Counted from the stretch's first letter, positions 50,902-60,955 are shown. The stretch: DNA of 64,000 nucleotides from WVZH01 sp034430895 (GCA_034430895.1 DAOUDW010000093.1:1-64000), one strand, 5' to 3'. Numbers and translations are program-made. The notes: a model not told the origin generated them from the sequence alone.

Positions 50902-51394
50902 CGGAATGCCTCTTGCGCAGCATCTCGATCAACGCCATCGCCGATTCCACCGTTTGATGTTCGTGATAATGGATGCCTTCATCGTCCTGCAGCTGAAACA
51001 TCGGCGCTCGGTCGCAGGCCGCCAAACACTTGACTTCCTCCACCGTGATCAACCCGTCCGAGGTCGTCTCGCCCATGCGGATGCCCAGCTGTGCACACAA
51101 TTCCTGGGCAAATGTCACCGCGCCGCGCAGTGCACAGGGCAAATCGGTGCAGATCTGAATACGGTACCTGCCGCCTTCACTTTCATGGAAAAGGGTGTAA
51201 AACCCAACCAGCGAGGCGACCTGTGTGGGATTGATTCCGACTAATTCCGCGATTTCGTCGATCGCCTCATCGGTGATCGATCCGTACTCGTGCTGCGCCA
51301 GGTAAAGCAAAGGGAGCACGGCCGAACGGCTCTGATCTGCCGGGTATTTGGCCAACAAGGCGTCGATTTCCGAGCGATGTTTTTCAGCGAGCAA
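50894..51394 (-). CDS. nuoE: NADH-quinone oxidoreductase subunit E
   Basis: 166 residues from a TTG at 51394 with TGGAG seven bases upstream. The frame is open into nuoD, but upstream residues have no NuoE similarity. [2Fe-2S] ligands: ICTDLPCALRG (C-x4-C) and VKCLAACDRAP (C-x3-C). LLYLAQHEYGSITDEAIDEI and VASLVGFYTLFHESEGGRYR are standard. Works with NuoF at the NADH site. Confidence 0.92.
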   Translation of the reverse strand: MLAEKHRSEIDALLAKYPADQSRSAVLPLLYLAQHEYGSITDEAIDEIAELVGINPTQVASLVGFYTLFHESEGGRYRIQICTDLPCALRGAVTFAQELCAQLGIRMGETTSDGLITVEEVKCLAACDRAPMFQLQDDEGIHYHEHQTVESAMALIEMLRKRHSDG

Positions 51395-51440
51395 TGTCAG
51401 GCTCCAGAACGTAATAATCGAATAAAAAGATGTATTCTTC

Positions 51441-52670
51441 CTATCGGTCCGTATCACCCAGGACCGCGTCGAGACTGCTGATAATGGCAACGATATCCGC
51501 CACCAGGAATCCTCGCACCAGCGTTGGGATCGCCTGGATGGAGCAGAAACTCGGCGTGCGGAAATGCGCCCGATACGGCTTGGGACCGCCATCGCTGACC
51601 AAATAGCACCCCAATTCTCCTCGCGGCGATTCCACCGCAACGTATACTGCGCCCTCCGGTGCCGAGAAGCCCTCCGTCCACAATTTAAAGTGATGAATCA
51701 GCGCTTCCATACTGGTGCCAATTTCGGAGCGCGGCGGTGGTACATACTTGCGATTGTCACTGCGTACCGGCCCATCCGGCAGGTTGTCCAGCGCTTGTTC
51801 CACGATGCGTAAGGCCTGCCCCATCTCCTGCAGACGCATTTGATAGCGATCGTAGACATCCCCGTTCGAACCCACCGGCACATCAAATTCGTAACGCTCA
51901 TAACCGCTGTAGGGATTGGATTTACGCAAATCGAAATCCACACCGGTGGCGCGCAAATTGGGTCCACTCAAACCCCAGCGAACCGCTTCAGGACCAGAGA
52001 TAGGGCCGATGTTTTTCGCGCGGCTGAGGTAAATCGGATTCCCGCTGAGAAGATCGCTGTATTGTTTCAGTCGTTTGGGGAAGATGCGGATGAAATCACG
52101 GACCGCATCCTCAAAACCTGCGGGCACGTCTCGCCAGAGACCACCAGGCCGGATGTAGGAGGTCATCATGCGCTGTCCCGAGCACATTTCGAAAATGTCG
52201 AGAATCAGTTCTCGCTCCCGGAAGCAGTAGAGAAACACAGACATGGCGCCGGTGTCCAAAGCGTGCGTAGCCAGGAAAACCAGATGCGAAGCGATGCGCT
52301 GCAGTTCCGCCAGGATCACACGGATCACCTGCGCCCGTTCGGGCACATCCAGTTCAATCAGCTTCTCCACCGCCAGGCAGTAGCACAGGTTGTTGCCCAG
52401 GTTGTTGAGGTAATCCATGCGGTCGGTCAACACCAGTGCCTGGGTGTAGGTCTTGGCTTCCATGGTTTTTTCGATGCCGGTGTGCAGGAAACCGATATCC
52501 GGCACGCAGTTGACCACCCGTTCGCCATCCAGTTCGAGCAGCAGGCGAAGCACGCCGTGCGTGCTCGGGTGCTGCGGGCCCATGTTCAGCAGCATGGTTT
52601 CGCCCTCGATGGCCCGATCGGAGACCAGATGTCGGAGTTCTTCGAGGGTGGTATCCATTTCTTTGCGCAT
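51441..52670 (-). CDS. nuoD: NADH-quinone oxidoreductase subunit D
   Basis: 409 residues (ATG 52670; ATG 52658 also possible). The 49-kDa-type subunit at the quinone site, evolved from a hydrogenase large subunit. LNMGPQHPSTHGVLRLLLEL, HTGIEKTMEAKTYTQALVLT, DRMDYLNNLGNNLCYCLAVE and ESPRGELGCYLVSDGGPKPY are diagnostic. The C-terminus (VADIVAIISSLDAVLGDTDR) is complete. Confidence 0.97.
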   Translation of the reverse strand: MRKEMDTTLEELRHLVSDRAIEGETMLLNMGPQHPSTHGVLRLLLELDGERVVNCVPDIGFLHTGIEKTMEAKTYTQALVLTDRMDYLNNLGNNLCYCLAVEKLIELDVPERAQVIRVILAELQRIASHLVFLATHALDTGAMSVFLYCFRERELILDIFEMCSGQRMMTSYIRPGGLWRDVPAGFEDAVRDFIRIFPKRLKQYSDLLSGNPIYLSRAKNIGPISGPEAVRWGLSGPNLRATGVDFDLRKSNPYSGYERYEFDVPVGSNGDVYDRYQMRLQEMGQALRIVEQALDNLPDGPVRSDNRKYVPPPRSEIGTSMEALIHHFKLWTEGFSAPEGAVYVAVESPRGELGCYLVSDGGPKPYRAHFRTPSFCSIQAIPTLVRGFLVADIVAIISSLDAVLGDTDR

Positions 52671-52694
52671 CAGGTTTATGTCTCTCTCGTCCTG

Positions 52695-53216
52695 CTACTC
52701 TTTGGCATACGGCTTGCGGTCGTCAATTTCATCGAAGTTGAAACTGAACTGAACTTCCTCATAACCCAGAGGATAATCCTTGCGCAGTGGATGACCTTCC
52801 CAATCCTTGGGCATCAGGATGCGGCGTAAATCTGTGTGGCCCTTGAAGGTGATCCCGAACAAGTCGAAGATTTCGCGCTCGTGCCAGTTGGCATTGGCGT
52901 AAACCGATTCGACGGTGTCGATTTCAGCGGACTCGCTCTGCAACGGCACGCCCAAACCCAGAAAAACCCGCTTGGGAATGCTGTAGAGTTGGTAGACCAC
53001 CGTGAAGCGGGGTTCCTGCGGCCAATAGTCGACGGCCGTCAGCGCGGCGAGAAAATCGTACTGCAATGCCTCGTCATCGTGAAGCAGCTTACAAGCATCC
53101 AGAATCACATCACGATCGAGTTTTACCGTGGTCTCGTCACGGAACTCATCAACTGAGAGTACTTTATCCTTGAATGCAGCTTGTAGTGCTTGTACGGCTC
53201 GTTCGACTTGGCTCAT
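52695..53216 (-). CDS. nuoC: NADH-quinone oxidoreductase subunit C
   Basis: 173 residues from ATG 53216, with GAGGG seven bases upstream. The 30-kDa-type subunit: FLAALTAVDYWPQEPRFTVV, SVYANANWHEREIFDLFGIT and FKGHTDLRRILMPKDWEGHP then LRKDYPLG. Separate from nuoD, unlike the fused enterobacterial form. Confidence 0.96.
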   Translation of the reverse strand: MSQVERAVQALQAAFKDKVLSVDEFRDETTVKLDRDVILDACKLLHDDEALQYDFLAALTAVDYWPQEPRFTVVYQLYSIPKRVFLGLGVPLQSESAEIDTVESVYANANWHEREIFDLFGITFKGHTDLRRILMPKDWEGHPLRKDYPLGYEEVQFSFNFDEIDDRKPYAKE

Positions 53217-53276
53217 GCACATCCCTCAGGCAAATCGGACCATCCGGCGGCGTTGTAAAACGTTTAGCTAAATCAG

Positions 53277-53759
53277 TCAGGACCAAGTTTTGATCCCCTC
53301 GGCCTTGACTTTCTCGTAAAGTGTGAGGATGCCGTGGATCAATCCCTCCGGCCTTGGCGGGCAGCCGGCCACATAGACATCCACCGGCACAATCTCATCC
53401 ACACCGGGCACGATGGCGTAATTGTTGAAAACGCCGCCGCAGGAGCAGCAATCGCCCATGGCGATCACCCATTTGGGATCCGGCATCTGATTGTAGAGTC
53501 GACGCAGTACGGGAGCCATCTTGCGCGTCACGCGTCCGGCGACGATCATCAAATCGCTCTGGCGCGGGCTGGCGCGCATCAACTCCATCCCGAAACGACT
53601 CATGTCGTAATCCGATGCCTGGGCTGCCATCATTTCAATCGCACAGCAAGCCAGACCGAAGAGCATCGGCCACATGGCCCGGGTACGGCTCCAGTTCACC
53701 ACTTGCTCCAGCGTGGTGGTGACCACGCCCATGTTCCCCAGTTTGCTCTCTACTCCCAC
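53277..53759 (-). CDS. nuoB: NADH-quinone oxidoreductase subunit B
   Basis: 160 residues from GTG 53759, which overlaps the nuoA stop and follows GGGAG; a GTG at 53780 is also open. Carries cluster N2. MLFGLACCAIEMMAAQASDY gives the two adjacent Cys ligands, GDCCSCGGVFNNYAIVPG and VAGCPPRPEGLIHGILTL the others. It closes the quinone pocket. Confidence 0.95.
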   Translation of the reverse strand: MGVESKLGNMGVVTTTLEQVVNWSRTRAMWPMLFGLACCAIEMMAAQASDYDMSRFGMELMRASPRQSDLMIVAGRVTRKMAPVLRRLYNQMPDPKWVIAMGDCCSCGGVFNNYAIVPGVDEIVPVDVYVAGCPPRPEGLIHGILTLYEKVKAEGIKTWS

Positions 53760-54106
53760 TCCAGAGCTCCCTTCTTCCACGCATACACAAAACCGACCAT
53801 CAAAATACCGATAAAGATAAACATTTCGATCAAACCGAAGATTCCAAGCTCACGCAGCACCGCGGCCCAGGGCAAGAGGAAAATGATCTCCACATCAAAG
53901 AGAATGAAGAGCACGGCAATGAGGTAAAAATGAACCGGCACGCGCCGTTGGCCGGGACCGATGGGGACCATCCCGGATTCGTAGGGTTCGGATTTATCTT
54001 TGATTGTTCTGCGGGGGCCAAATACTGCACCGAGGATCACGATGAGCAACGCAAGAGCAGTTGCCAGGACGACCAATATTGCGATGGGGATATATTCACT
54101 GGGCAT
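53750..54106 (-). CDS. nuoA: NADH-quinone oxidoreductase subunit A
   Basis: 118 residues, three helices. KSEPYESGMVPIGPGQRRVP is the cytoplasmic-loop motif with the conserved Glu-Ser-Gly, and HFYLIAVLFILFDVEIIFLL the conserved acidic helix. First gene of the 14-gene operon; an AGG-rich site (ACCGAGGTACGG) precedes the ATG. Confidence 0.96.
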   Translation of the reverse strand: MPSEYIPIAILVVLATALALLIVILGAVFGPRRTIKDKSEPYESGMVPIGPGQRRVPVHFYLIAVLFILFDVEIIFLLPWAAVLRELGIFGLIEMFIFIGILMVGFVYAWKKGALEWE

Positions 54107-54125
54107 CCGTACCTCGGTTTTTGGG

Positions 54126-54146
54126 ATTATATCGTAGGTTATTATA
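54126..54146 (-). promoter_or_regulatory. Candidate nuo promoter with two TATAAT boxes
   Basis: Minus-strand TATAAT occurs at 54146-54141 and at 54131-54126, 20-35 bp before nuoA. No convincing -35 box accompanies either, so which is used, if any, is open. Confidence 0.45.
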
Positions 54147-54226
54147 TACCAATCCGGCAGAATCTATATGTGAACAATATCACAATTGGGGTGTGATTGA
54201 GGTAGTCACTCTGTTTTGGAAATACC

Positions 54227-54250
54227 GGTTGCGGATGAATATCCGCAACC
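54227..54250. repeat. Perfect 10-bp hairpin between nuoA and rpoD
   Basis: GGTTGCGGAT, loop GAAT, ATCCGCAACC. No U-tract on either side, so it is not a clean terminator. It lies just beyond the rpoD terminator, upstream of the nuo promoter region. Confidence 0.6.
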
Positions 54251-54261
54251 AACGTTTATAG

Positions 54262-54306
54262 AACAAGAAAACACCATCCCCCTGCCGCCAGGCAGAATGG
54301 ATGGTG
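54262..54306 (-). terminator. Intrinsic terminator of rpoD
   Basis: CACCATCC pairs with GGATGGTG around an inner TGCC/GGCA stem, followed on the minus strand by TTTTCTTGTT, 24 bp after the rpoD stop. Confidence 0.85.
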
Positions 54307-54330
54307 CCTTCTCAATAAATCAACGATAGC

Positions 54331-55896
54331 TCAGGAAAGATAATCGCGCAAATGTCGGCTGCGCGTGGGATGGCGCAGTTTACGCAGCGCCTTGGCTTCG
54401 ATCTGGCGAATGCGCTCGCGCGTGACCTTGAAATGTTTCCCCACTTCTTCCAGCGTATAGTCCTTACCGTCACGCAGGCCAAAACGCATCTCCAGTACCT
54501 GACGTTCCCGCTCGGTGAGCACCGACAAGGCGTTCTGCACCTGCTCCTTGAGCAGACCCAATGCCGCTGCATCCACCGGTTCGGGCATGGTCTCGTCTTC
54601 GATGAAATCCCCCAGTTGGCTGGATTCCTCATCACCCACCGGCCGCTCGAGTGACATCGGTTCCTGGGCAATGCGAATGATGCCGCGCACCTTGGCGGCC
54701 GCCCGGTGCCACTTCCTGGCCAGGTTTGCATCCAGCGGTTCATTCTCCTCGCGCCCGCGGATGGCCTCGATTTCCTCCGGCTCGAGCAGTTCCATATCCA
54801 GCGCCAGCTCTTCGGAAGTCGGTTCCCGCCCGAGATCCTGCGTGAGGCGCAGTTTCACACGCATCATGCGGTTGATGGTCTCGACCATGTGCACCGGGAT
54901 GCGGATCGTGCGCGCTTGATCGGCGATGGCGCGGCTGATCGCCTGGCGAATCCACCAGGTGGCATAGGTGCTGAACTTATATCCCTTGGCGGGGTCGAAT
55001 TTCTCCACAGCCCGCAGGAGCCCGATGTTGCCTTCCTGTATTAAATCCAGAAAGGCGATGCCGCGCCCCATGTAGCGCTTGGCCACACTTACCACGAGAC
55101 GCAAATTGGCGCGGATCAATGCAGCTTTGGCTTCAGCCGCCAATTCCACGATCTGCCATGCGTCCCTTTTCAAACTCTCGATGCTTTTCAACCATCGCTT
55201 GAAAGTTCGCGACGCGGGCATTTTCTTGCCCTCGCTAAATCGTTTCGCCAGACGATCCTGGATATCTGCGGGCAGCATGTACATGGCTAAAAACACCTCG
55301 ATCGCATTGTGTGCGACTTGCTCCCAGGCAGGATCGGTACCCCAGAGTTCGTTGTTGAGCCAATTCCGTAAGTAGGATTTATCCAGACCGTCCCAAGGAC
55401 CGCGCAGCAAACGCGCTTCCTCGAGGATCTTGGGCAGCTCCGGCTCCGTTGAATCCAGACGCTGCGCATCCTCAATCACCCGTTTCCAGGCTGTGCGCAT
55501 ATCGTCGATAATGCTAAGTTGGACGCTGATTGCAGTTTCACCCGCTTCCTTGCGTAATGCCCTGCCGGTACGCAAAACCTCCAACCTGCGCATCGCGTTC
55601 ATACGTACGGCGAGCCACAGTTCTTCATCCGAGGATAAAAGCTCGACTCGACCGATCTCTTTTAGATACAAACGTACCGGGTCGTCCCCCAACTCGACTG
55701 AAATCGGAGTCTTGCTGATTTCGACAATGTCATCACCCTGGCCTTCGCCCGTGGAACTCGAGAAATCCGGTTCCACTTCGATCGATTTCCCGCCGACAAC
55801 GTCGACGGCGTCGCTGGGATCGGTTTCCACTTCATCCTCGACATCCAGAGGCTCTTCCACCAGTTCTTCTTCTTTTGAGATTTTTGTTTCGCTCAT
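54331..55896 (-). CDS. rpoD: RNA polymerase sigma factor, primary type
   Basis: 521 residues from ATG 55896, six bases after the dnaG stop; the longer open frame runs into dnaG. An acidic N-terminus precedes region 1.2 (DDPVRLYLKEIGRVELLSSD). Region 2 has LIQEGNIGLLRAVEKFDPAK and GYKFSTYATWWIRQAISRAI; region 3 follows; region 4 ends VLTERERQVLEMRFGLRDGK and FKVTRERIRQIEAKALRKLR. This is the housekeeping sigma70 class, consistent with the TTGACA/TATAAT promoters seen in the window. Confidence 0.95.
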   Translation of the reverse strand: MSETKISKEEELVEEPLDVEDEVETDPSDAVDVVGGKSIEVEPDFSSSTGEGQGDDIVEISKTPISVELGDDPVRLYLKEIGRVELLSSDEELWLAVRMNAMRRLEVLRTGRALRKEAGETAISVQLSIIDDMRTAWKRVIEDAQRLDSTEPELPKILEEARLLRGPWDGLDKSYLRNWLNNELWGTDPAWEQVAHNAIEVFLAMYMLPADIQDRLAKRFSEGKKMPASRTFKRWLKSIESLKRDAWQIVELAAEAKAALIRANLRLVVSVAKRYMGRGIAFLDLIQEGNIGLLRAVEKFDPAKGYKFSTYATWWIRQAISRAIADQARTIRIPVHMVETINRMMRVKLRLTQDLGREPTSEELALDMELLEPEEIEAIRGREENEPLDANLARKWHRAAAKVRGIIRIAQEPMSLERPVGDEESSQLGDFIEDETMPEPVDAAALGLLKEQVQNALSVLTERERQVLEMRFGLRDGKDYTLEEVGKHFKVTRERIRQIEAKALRKLRHPTRSRHLRDYLS

Positions 55897-55901
55897 TTCG
55901 A

Positions 55902-57830
55902 TCACCGTCCTTGGGTCATGAGCATAACTTGGGAAGCGCCTCGCTTGATGGCGCGGTCTAGACGATCCTTTTGTGTGGCGATATCCTGCACTCGGCGTGT
56001 GTAGTGCCACAAATCCTCTTCTACCCCATCCTTATCCTCTGCATCTTGTATGGCTTGAAGTTGAAAGCGAAGTTGGTTCAACTGTACTTCTAAATTTCGT
56101 TTCCGCAATTGCATGAAATGTCCAACGACAGCTTCCAAAACGTTCGCCTGAGACATATCGAGATCCTCAACGCTGGCCGAAAACGCCTCGGCTTTTTCCA
56201 GAAGGGTCGCCTCCAGCTTGCTTCGCCAATGCTCGATGGGTTCCATATCATCCTGGGCAAGTGCATTGCGTAAGGCTACGAAGATGGCTTGATTTTCAGA
56301 GCTTGAAAAATCCTTCGGATCGAGGCGAGTCAGTTCTACCATTTGCAGTTGACGATCGATACGATAAAACAGTTCCGGATCGCTTAAAAGAATACCCAGG
56401 CAAAAACCTTCCAGAGGCGAATCACGACGCACTTCCGGAAGCGGTTCCGCAGCCTCCACGCGCGAGCGTGTTACCCTTCGCCTGCGCTGCATTTCCTTTG
56501 GTTGCCACTGCATCAACGCCCGCTCGTCGACACGCAGGCGCCGTGCAAGCATCTGACGGTAGGCCTCTCGTTCGACAGGATCTGCGACGTCTTCGATCAA
56601 GGGCAATACCTGCCTGGCGATTTCGGCTTTCGCCTTTGGATCATCCAGATCATGTTCCTGTGTCATTACATCGAGCACATATTCCACCACGGTTTGTGCT
56701 TGATCCAACAGTCCGCGCCATTCTTCCGGATTTTCTGCGACAACCTCATCCGGGTCGACTCCCTCCGGAAGCTTCAGTACCCGGATTTCTGCATCCAGGC
56801 GACCCTCGTGCCGTACCAGACCGCGCGCATCGAAAACCGGATCGAGTTCTCGGTCGAGTGCTTCTCGCGCCACGGAGAGGCCGCGTAATGTGGCCTGGCT
56901 TCCTGCAAGATCAGCGTCCATGGCTAAAACAATACGGCGGCTATAGCGTTTGAGCGTGCGCAGTTGATGCTCGGAGACTGCTGTGCCCATCGGTGATACG
57001 GCGTTTTCGAAACCGGCCTGGTGCAGGCCGATGACATCCATATACCCTTCAACAATGATGGCTTGATCCTGCATACGAATCGCCTTGCGTGCTTTATCCA
57101 AGCCATACAGCAGGCGTCCCTTGTCGAACACTACTGTCTGGGGTGAGTTCAGATACTTGGGCACATCCTCGGGATCAATTACCCTGGCACCAAAACCCGC
57201 CATCCTCCCCCGTGAGTCACGAATGGGGATCATGATCCGATTGCGAAAGCGATCGAAAATCCCGCCACTCTCCCGCTCGGAAGCCACCCCGGCATCCAGC
57301 AATTCCTTTTCTTCGAAACCCTTTTCCTTTAAATAGGGAATGCTGTTTTCCCAACCTTCCGGGGCCATACCGATTTCAAACCGCTCCAGAGTCTCTCGAC
57401 TTAACCCCCTGCCCAGCAAGTATTCCAGCACCTTCTCGCCCGCAGCGGTATTGTGCATCGTATGCCGAAAGAAAACCGACGTGGATTCCATAATCGTACG
57501 CAAGCGTTCATATGCTTCTTCCGCTTCCTGCTGCGCCGGCGATTGGGGTTCGAGTTCGATGCCTGCGCGATCAGCAAGATAACGCAGCGTCTCTGCGAAA
57601 TCCCAGCCTTCTTTCTTCATCAAGAAGCTGAAAACATCTCCGCCTTCGTTGCACGCGCCAAAACAACGCCATGTACCGCTATCGGGGAATACAGCAAACG
57701 CCGGGGTTCGGGTGTTGGCATGGAACGGGCAGAATCCCGTATAGTTCTTACCCGATTTGCGGAGTCTGACCGACTCTCCGATCACATCGAGAATGTCGAT
57801 TCGTTCCTTGACTTCATCGATAACAGACAT
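55902..57830 (-). CDS. dnaG: DNA primase
   Basis: 642 residues. Makes RNA primers for replication. N-terminal zinc finger NYTGFCPFHANTRTPAFAVF then WRCFGACNEGGDVFSFLM; the second cysteine pair is spaced C-x3-C, one residue more than in Escherichia coli. The catalytic TOPRIM domain shows IIVEGYMDVIGLHQAGFENA, SPMGTAVSEHQLRTLKRYSR and VLAMDADLAGSQATLRGL. The C-terminal helicase-binding part is helical and divergent. GGAG precedes the ATG. It forms a dnaG-rpoD pair without rpsU. Confidence 0.95.
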   Translation of the reverse strand: MSVIDEVKERIDILDVIGESVRLRKSGKNYTGFCPFHANTRTPAFAVFPDSGTWRCFGACNEGGDVFSFLMKKEGWDFAETLRYLADRAGIELEPQSPAQQEAEEAYERLRTIMESTSVFFRHTMHNTAAGEKVLEYLLGRGLSRETLERFEIGMAPEGWENSIPYLKEKGFEEKELLDAGVASERESGGIFDRFRNRIMIPIRDSRGRMAGFGARVIDPEDVPKYLNSPQTVVFDKGRLLYGLDKARKAIRMQDQAIIVEGYMDVIGLHQAGFENAVSPMGTAVSEHQLRTLKRYSRRIVLAMDADLAGSQATLRGLSVAREALDRELDPVFDARGLVRHEGRLDAEIRVLKLPEGVDPDEVVAENPEEWRGLLDQAQTVVEYVLDVMTQEHDLDDPKAKAEIARQVLPLIEDVADPVEREAYRQMLARRLRVDERALMQWQPKEMQRRRRVTRSRVEAAEPLPEVRRDSPLEGFCLGILLSDPELFYRIDRQLQMVELTRLDPKDFSSSENQAIFVALRNALAQDDMEPIEHWRSKLEATLLEKAEAFSASVEDLDMSQANVLEAVVGHFMQLRKRNLEVQLNQLRFQLQAIQDAEDKDGVEEDLWHYTRRVQDIATQKDRLDRAIKRGASQVMLMTQGR

Positions 57831-57942
57831 CGTACTCCGTCGCTTGTATTATCCTGCTGAATGAGATGGGCGGGAATTATAGCCCCTGACCCGCTTTCAA
57901 GCAAATCCGTTATTTCTATTGTATCCGGACCGTAGAGGGATG

Positions 57943-60942
57943 TTAGAAGCCTTCGAGTTTCGATAGGTCCAAAACGCCATCGGCCAAAACCACAATGCGC
58001 TGTAACAAGCCGAGGCGATTGCAGCGCAGCTGCTCATCATCCGCCATAACCAGCACCTCATCGAAAAAGGAGGTGATCGCCGGAATCATCGGAATGAACG
58101 CTTCGAAGAAATCTCCCACCGAACCGGGTTTCCGAGATTTCTTCTCAGCAGCTTGAAGTTCGTCAAACAGTGATTTCTCCGCCGATTCAATCAGCTTTTT
58201 CGGATCGACCGAATGAATCACGTCCAAATCGCGAGTGATCCGCACGCAGCGCGCGTAGGCTTGTAGAATCTCGTCCCAATCCTTCCGCTGGCGATATCGA
58301 TCGAGTTCTGCGACCGCAGAAGCCGCACCCGCCGGATCGCGTCCCTGTGCTGCCAGAACCGCGTCGACGGCATCATGCGCAGCACCTTCGCCGCGCAGAA
58401 GCATTTGTAATCTGGCGACAATGAAATCCAAGCAAGACTTGAGATGCTCCTCTGAAGCTTCCCGCGGCAAACCTCCTGCCGCCATTATCAGTCCTTCGTT
58501 AAGATCAAAACGAATTTGCTTCGAGATCAACAGCTGCACGAGGCCAATCGCAGCTCGGCGCATCGCAAAGGGATCGCTGGCGCCGCTGGGTTGGATTCCC
58601 GCCGCAAACAGCCCCATCAAACTATCGAGACGATCGGCCAAACCGACGATATACCCGGGGTTGGATACCGGCATTCGATCGCCTTGAAAGCGAGGCAGAT
58701 AATGCTCACGAATCGCCTGTGCAACCTCCGCTGTTTCACCGTTTCGCAGTGCATACTCGCCTCCCATTTCCCCCTGTAGCGAGGTCATTTCGATCACCAT
58801 CAACGTAGCCAGGTCCGCTTTCGCCAGATGAGCGGCCCGGACTGCCGTATTCCGCTCCTTTATCTTCAATTCCAATTGATCTGCAAGCAATTCCGCCAGA
58901 CGTTCGATCCGATCCGTTTTGTCCAGCATCGAGCCCAGATCGGCTTGAAAGGTAAGCGTCGAAAGGCGGGAAAGGTACTCTTCCAGCGGTTTTTCCAGGT
59001 CACGACGGAAGAAGTAATCCGCATCGGCAAAACGAGCTCGGATCACCTGCTCGTTACCCCGTGTGACGATATCGAGATGCTCTTCGCCGCCATTGCGTAC
59101 AGCGATGAAATACGGCAGCAAAGCACCTTCCTTTTCTACCGGGAAGTAGCGTTGATGTTTTTTCATCACGGAAATCAATACCGGCATGGGCAATGCCAGG
59201 AATTTGGTTTCGAACTCTCCCCGCAGCGCGGTAGGCTTTTCTACCAGATTGGCGACCTCAGCTAACAAATCCGTTTCCCCTTCAAGATTGCCCTTCACTT
59301 CTTTTGCCAACCGGGAAGCCTGTTCTAGGATCTCTTTGGCCCGTTTTTCACCGTCGAGGATGATGCCGTGTGAAGCGATGGTTTTGAAATAGTCCTTAAC
59401 TGATTTAATCGAAACCTGCTCCGGATCATCGAAGCGCATGGTGCGCGTCACGCAATCGCTCGATAAACCGGCGTATTCAAAGGGCACGCGATGATCTCCA
59501 TGAAGCGCCAGCAGCCAACGTATCGGCCGCGAGAAGGCGACTCCGCTCTGATTCCAGCGCATCGATTTTTCAAAACGCAGTCCAGAAATCGTCGCCGGCA
59601 GGGTTTCACAAAGAACCGCATCCGCAGAAACCCCCGCCTGGCGCACTTCCACAACCACATAGCGGCCGCCATCCGTATCACGGACCTGGAGATCTTCAAC
59701 CGCTACGTTCTTGCTGCGCGCAAATCCTTCGGCAACCTTTGTGGGTTTTCCTTCTTCGTCGAATGCTCGTTCCGCAGGAGGCCCTTTCACCAACGATACG
59801 AGATCGGATTGTTTGGGCGCCAGTTTTTCCACGTGAACGACCAGCCGGCGCGGTGTACCGCTGACCTTTACACCCTCATGGACGAGCCGGTTTTCCTCGA
59901 GCATATGGATCATGGATTCTTCCAATTGATTTACCGCTTCATCCAGATCCTCCGCCGGTAGTTCCTCCGTTCCGATCTCCAAGAGAAAGTCTGCCGGCGA
60001 CTTTGGAGCCGGTCGTTCGTCCTGCGCGTCTCCCGTTTCCGGCAACGACACACCCCAGCGGTCGCGCAGCGGAAAGTCTAAGCTCTCGCGTTGTTCGACG
60101 TATGCATCCGCCACATTTCGGGCCAAATCCCGCATACGGCCAAACAACGCTGCTCGTTCGGTTACACCAACCGCACCGCGCGCGTCCAGCAAATTGAAGG
60201 CGTGGGAACACTTTAGGATATAGTCATGTGCCGGGAAGACCATTCCCGCAGCCAGGCAAGCATCGGCTTCGGTTTCGTACTCGTCGTAGAGCCGACGTAA
60301 ACGCTCTACATCCGCTGTTTCGAAGTTATAACGGCTGTGTTCCTGCTCGGCGGTTAAATTGATCTCGCCGTAGGTGACGCTATCATTCCATCGAATATCG
60401 ACGAAACTGTCCACCTCCTGCAGCGCCAGGACGATGCGTTCGAGACCGTAGGTAATTTCCACCGATACCGGATCCAGCGTCTGACCACCAGCTTGCTGGA
60501 AATAGGTGTACTGTGTGATCTCCTGACCGTCCAGCCAGACTTCCCAACCCAACCCCCAGGCACCGAGGGCCGGAGAGATCCAGTTGTCCTCGACGAAACG
60601 GATGTCGTGTTCTTCCGGGTGGATTCCCAGAGCTACGAGCGATTGCAGATAACGTTCGATGGGATCGCCCGGATCGGGCTTCAATATCACCTGGAATTGG
60701 TAATAATGCTGCCAGCGGTTGGGATTCTCACCGTAGCGTCCATCCGCCGGTCGGATGGATGGTTCGACATAGGCCACACACCATGGCTCCGGACCAAGCA
60801 CCCGCAGGAACGTGGCCGGATTCATCGTGCCCGCGCCGACCTCGGTGTGGTAGGGCTGCCAAATGATACAACCTTGATCTGACCAAAACTTCTGAAGTCG
60901 TAGAATCACGTCTTGTAAATTTGGTCCTGATTTTTCCTTCAA
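57943..60942 (-). CDS. glyQS: Glycyl-tRNA synthetase, alpha and beta chains fused
   Basis: 999 residues from TTG 60942, with GAGGG seven bases upstream and 13 bp after recO; an ATG at 61008 overlaps recO and is less likely. Residues 1-290 are GlyQ (LQKFWSDQGCIIWQPYHTEV, GPEPWCVAYVEPSIRPADGR). A hydrophilic linker (QDERPAPKSPA) leads to GlyS (DFLLEIGTEELPAEDLDEAV, RFEKSMRWNQSGVAFSRPIR, RFADADYFFRRDLEKPLEEY) and the C-terminal anticodon domain. The two chains are separate in most bacteria but fused in several lineages. It charges tRNA-Gly. Confidence 0.95.
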   Translation of the reverse strand: MKEKSGPNLQDVILRLQKFWSDQGCIIWQPYHTEVGAGTMNPATFLRVLGPEPWCVAYVEPSIRPADGRYGENPNRWQHYYQFQVILKPDPGDPIERYLQSLVALGIHPEEHDIRFVEDNWISPALGAWGLGWEVWLDGQEITQYTYFQQAGGQTLDPVSVEITYGLERIVLALQEVDSFVDIRWNDSVTYGEINLTAEQEHSRYNFETADVERLRRLYDEYETEADACLAAGMVFPAHDYILKCSHAFNLLDARGAVGVTERAALFGRMRDLARNVADAYVEQRESLDFPLRDRWGVSLPETGDAQDERPAPKSPADFLLEIGTEELPAEDLDEAVNQLEESMIHMLEENRLVHEGVKVSGTPRRLVVHVEKLAPKQSDLVSLVKGPPAERAFDEEGKPTKVAEGFARSKNVAVEDLQVRDTDGGRYVVVEVRQAGVSADAVLCETLPATISGLRFEKSMRWNQSGVAFSRPIRWLLALHGDHRVPFEYAGLSSDCVTRTMRFDDPEQVSIKSVKDYFKTIASHGIILDGEKRAKEILEQASRLAKEVKGNLEGETDLLAEVANLVEKPTALRGEFETKFLALPMPVLISVMKKHQRYFPVEKEGALLPYFIAVRNGGEEHLDIVTRGNEQVIRARFADADYFFRRDLEKPLEEYLSRLSTLTFQADLGSMLDKTDRIERLAELLADQLELKIKERNTAVRAAHLAKADLATLMVIEMTSLQGEMGGEYALRNGETAEVAQAIREHYLPRFQGDRMPVSNPGYIVGLADRLDSLMGLFAAGIQPSGASDPFAMRRAAIGLVQLLISKQIRFDLNEGLIMAAGGLPREASEEHLKSCLDFIVARLQMLLRGEGAAHDAVDAVLAAQGRDPAGAASAVAELDRYRQRKDWDEILQAYARCVRITRDLDVIHSVDPKKLIESAEKSLFDELQAAEKKSRKPGSVGDFFEAFIPMIPAITSFFDEVLVMADDEQLRCNRLGLLQRIVVLADGVLDLSKLEGF

Positions 60943-60955
60943 ATTCGAGCCCTCG

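Noticed and set aside
51395..51640. N-terminal extension of nuoE
   Set aside because: The extra frame lies inside nuoD and has no NuoE similarity. TTG at 51394 with its ribosome site starts at the conserved domain.
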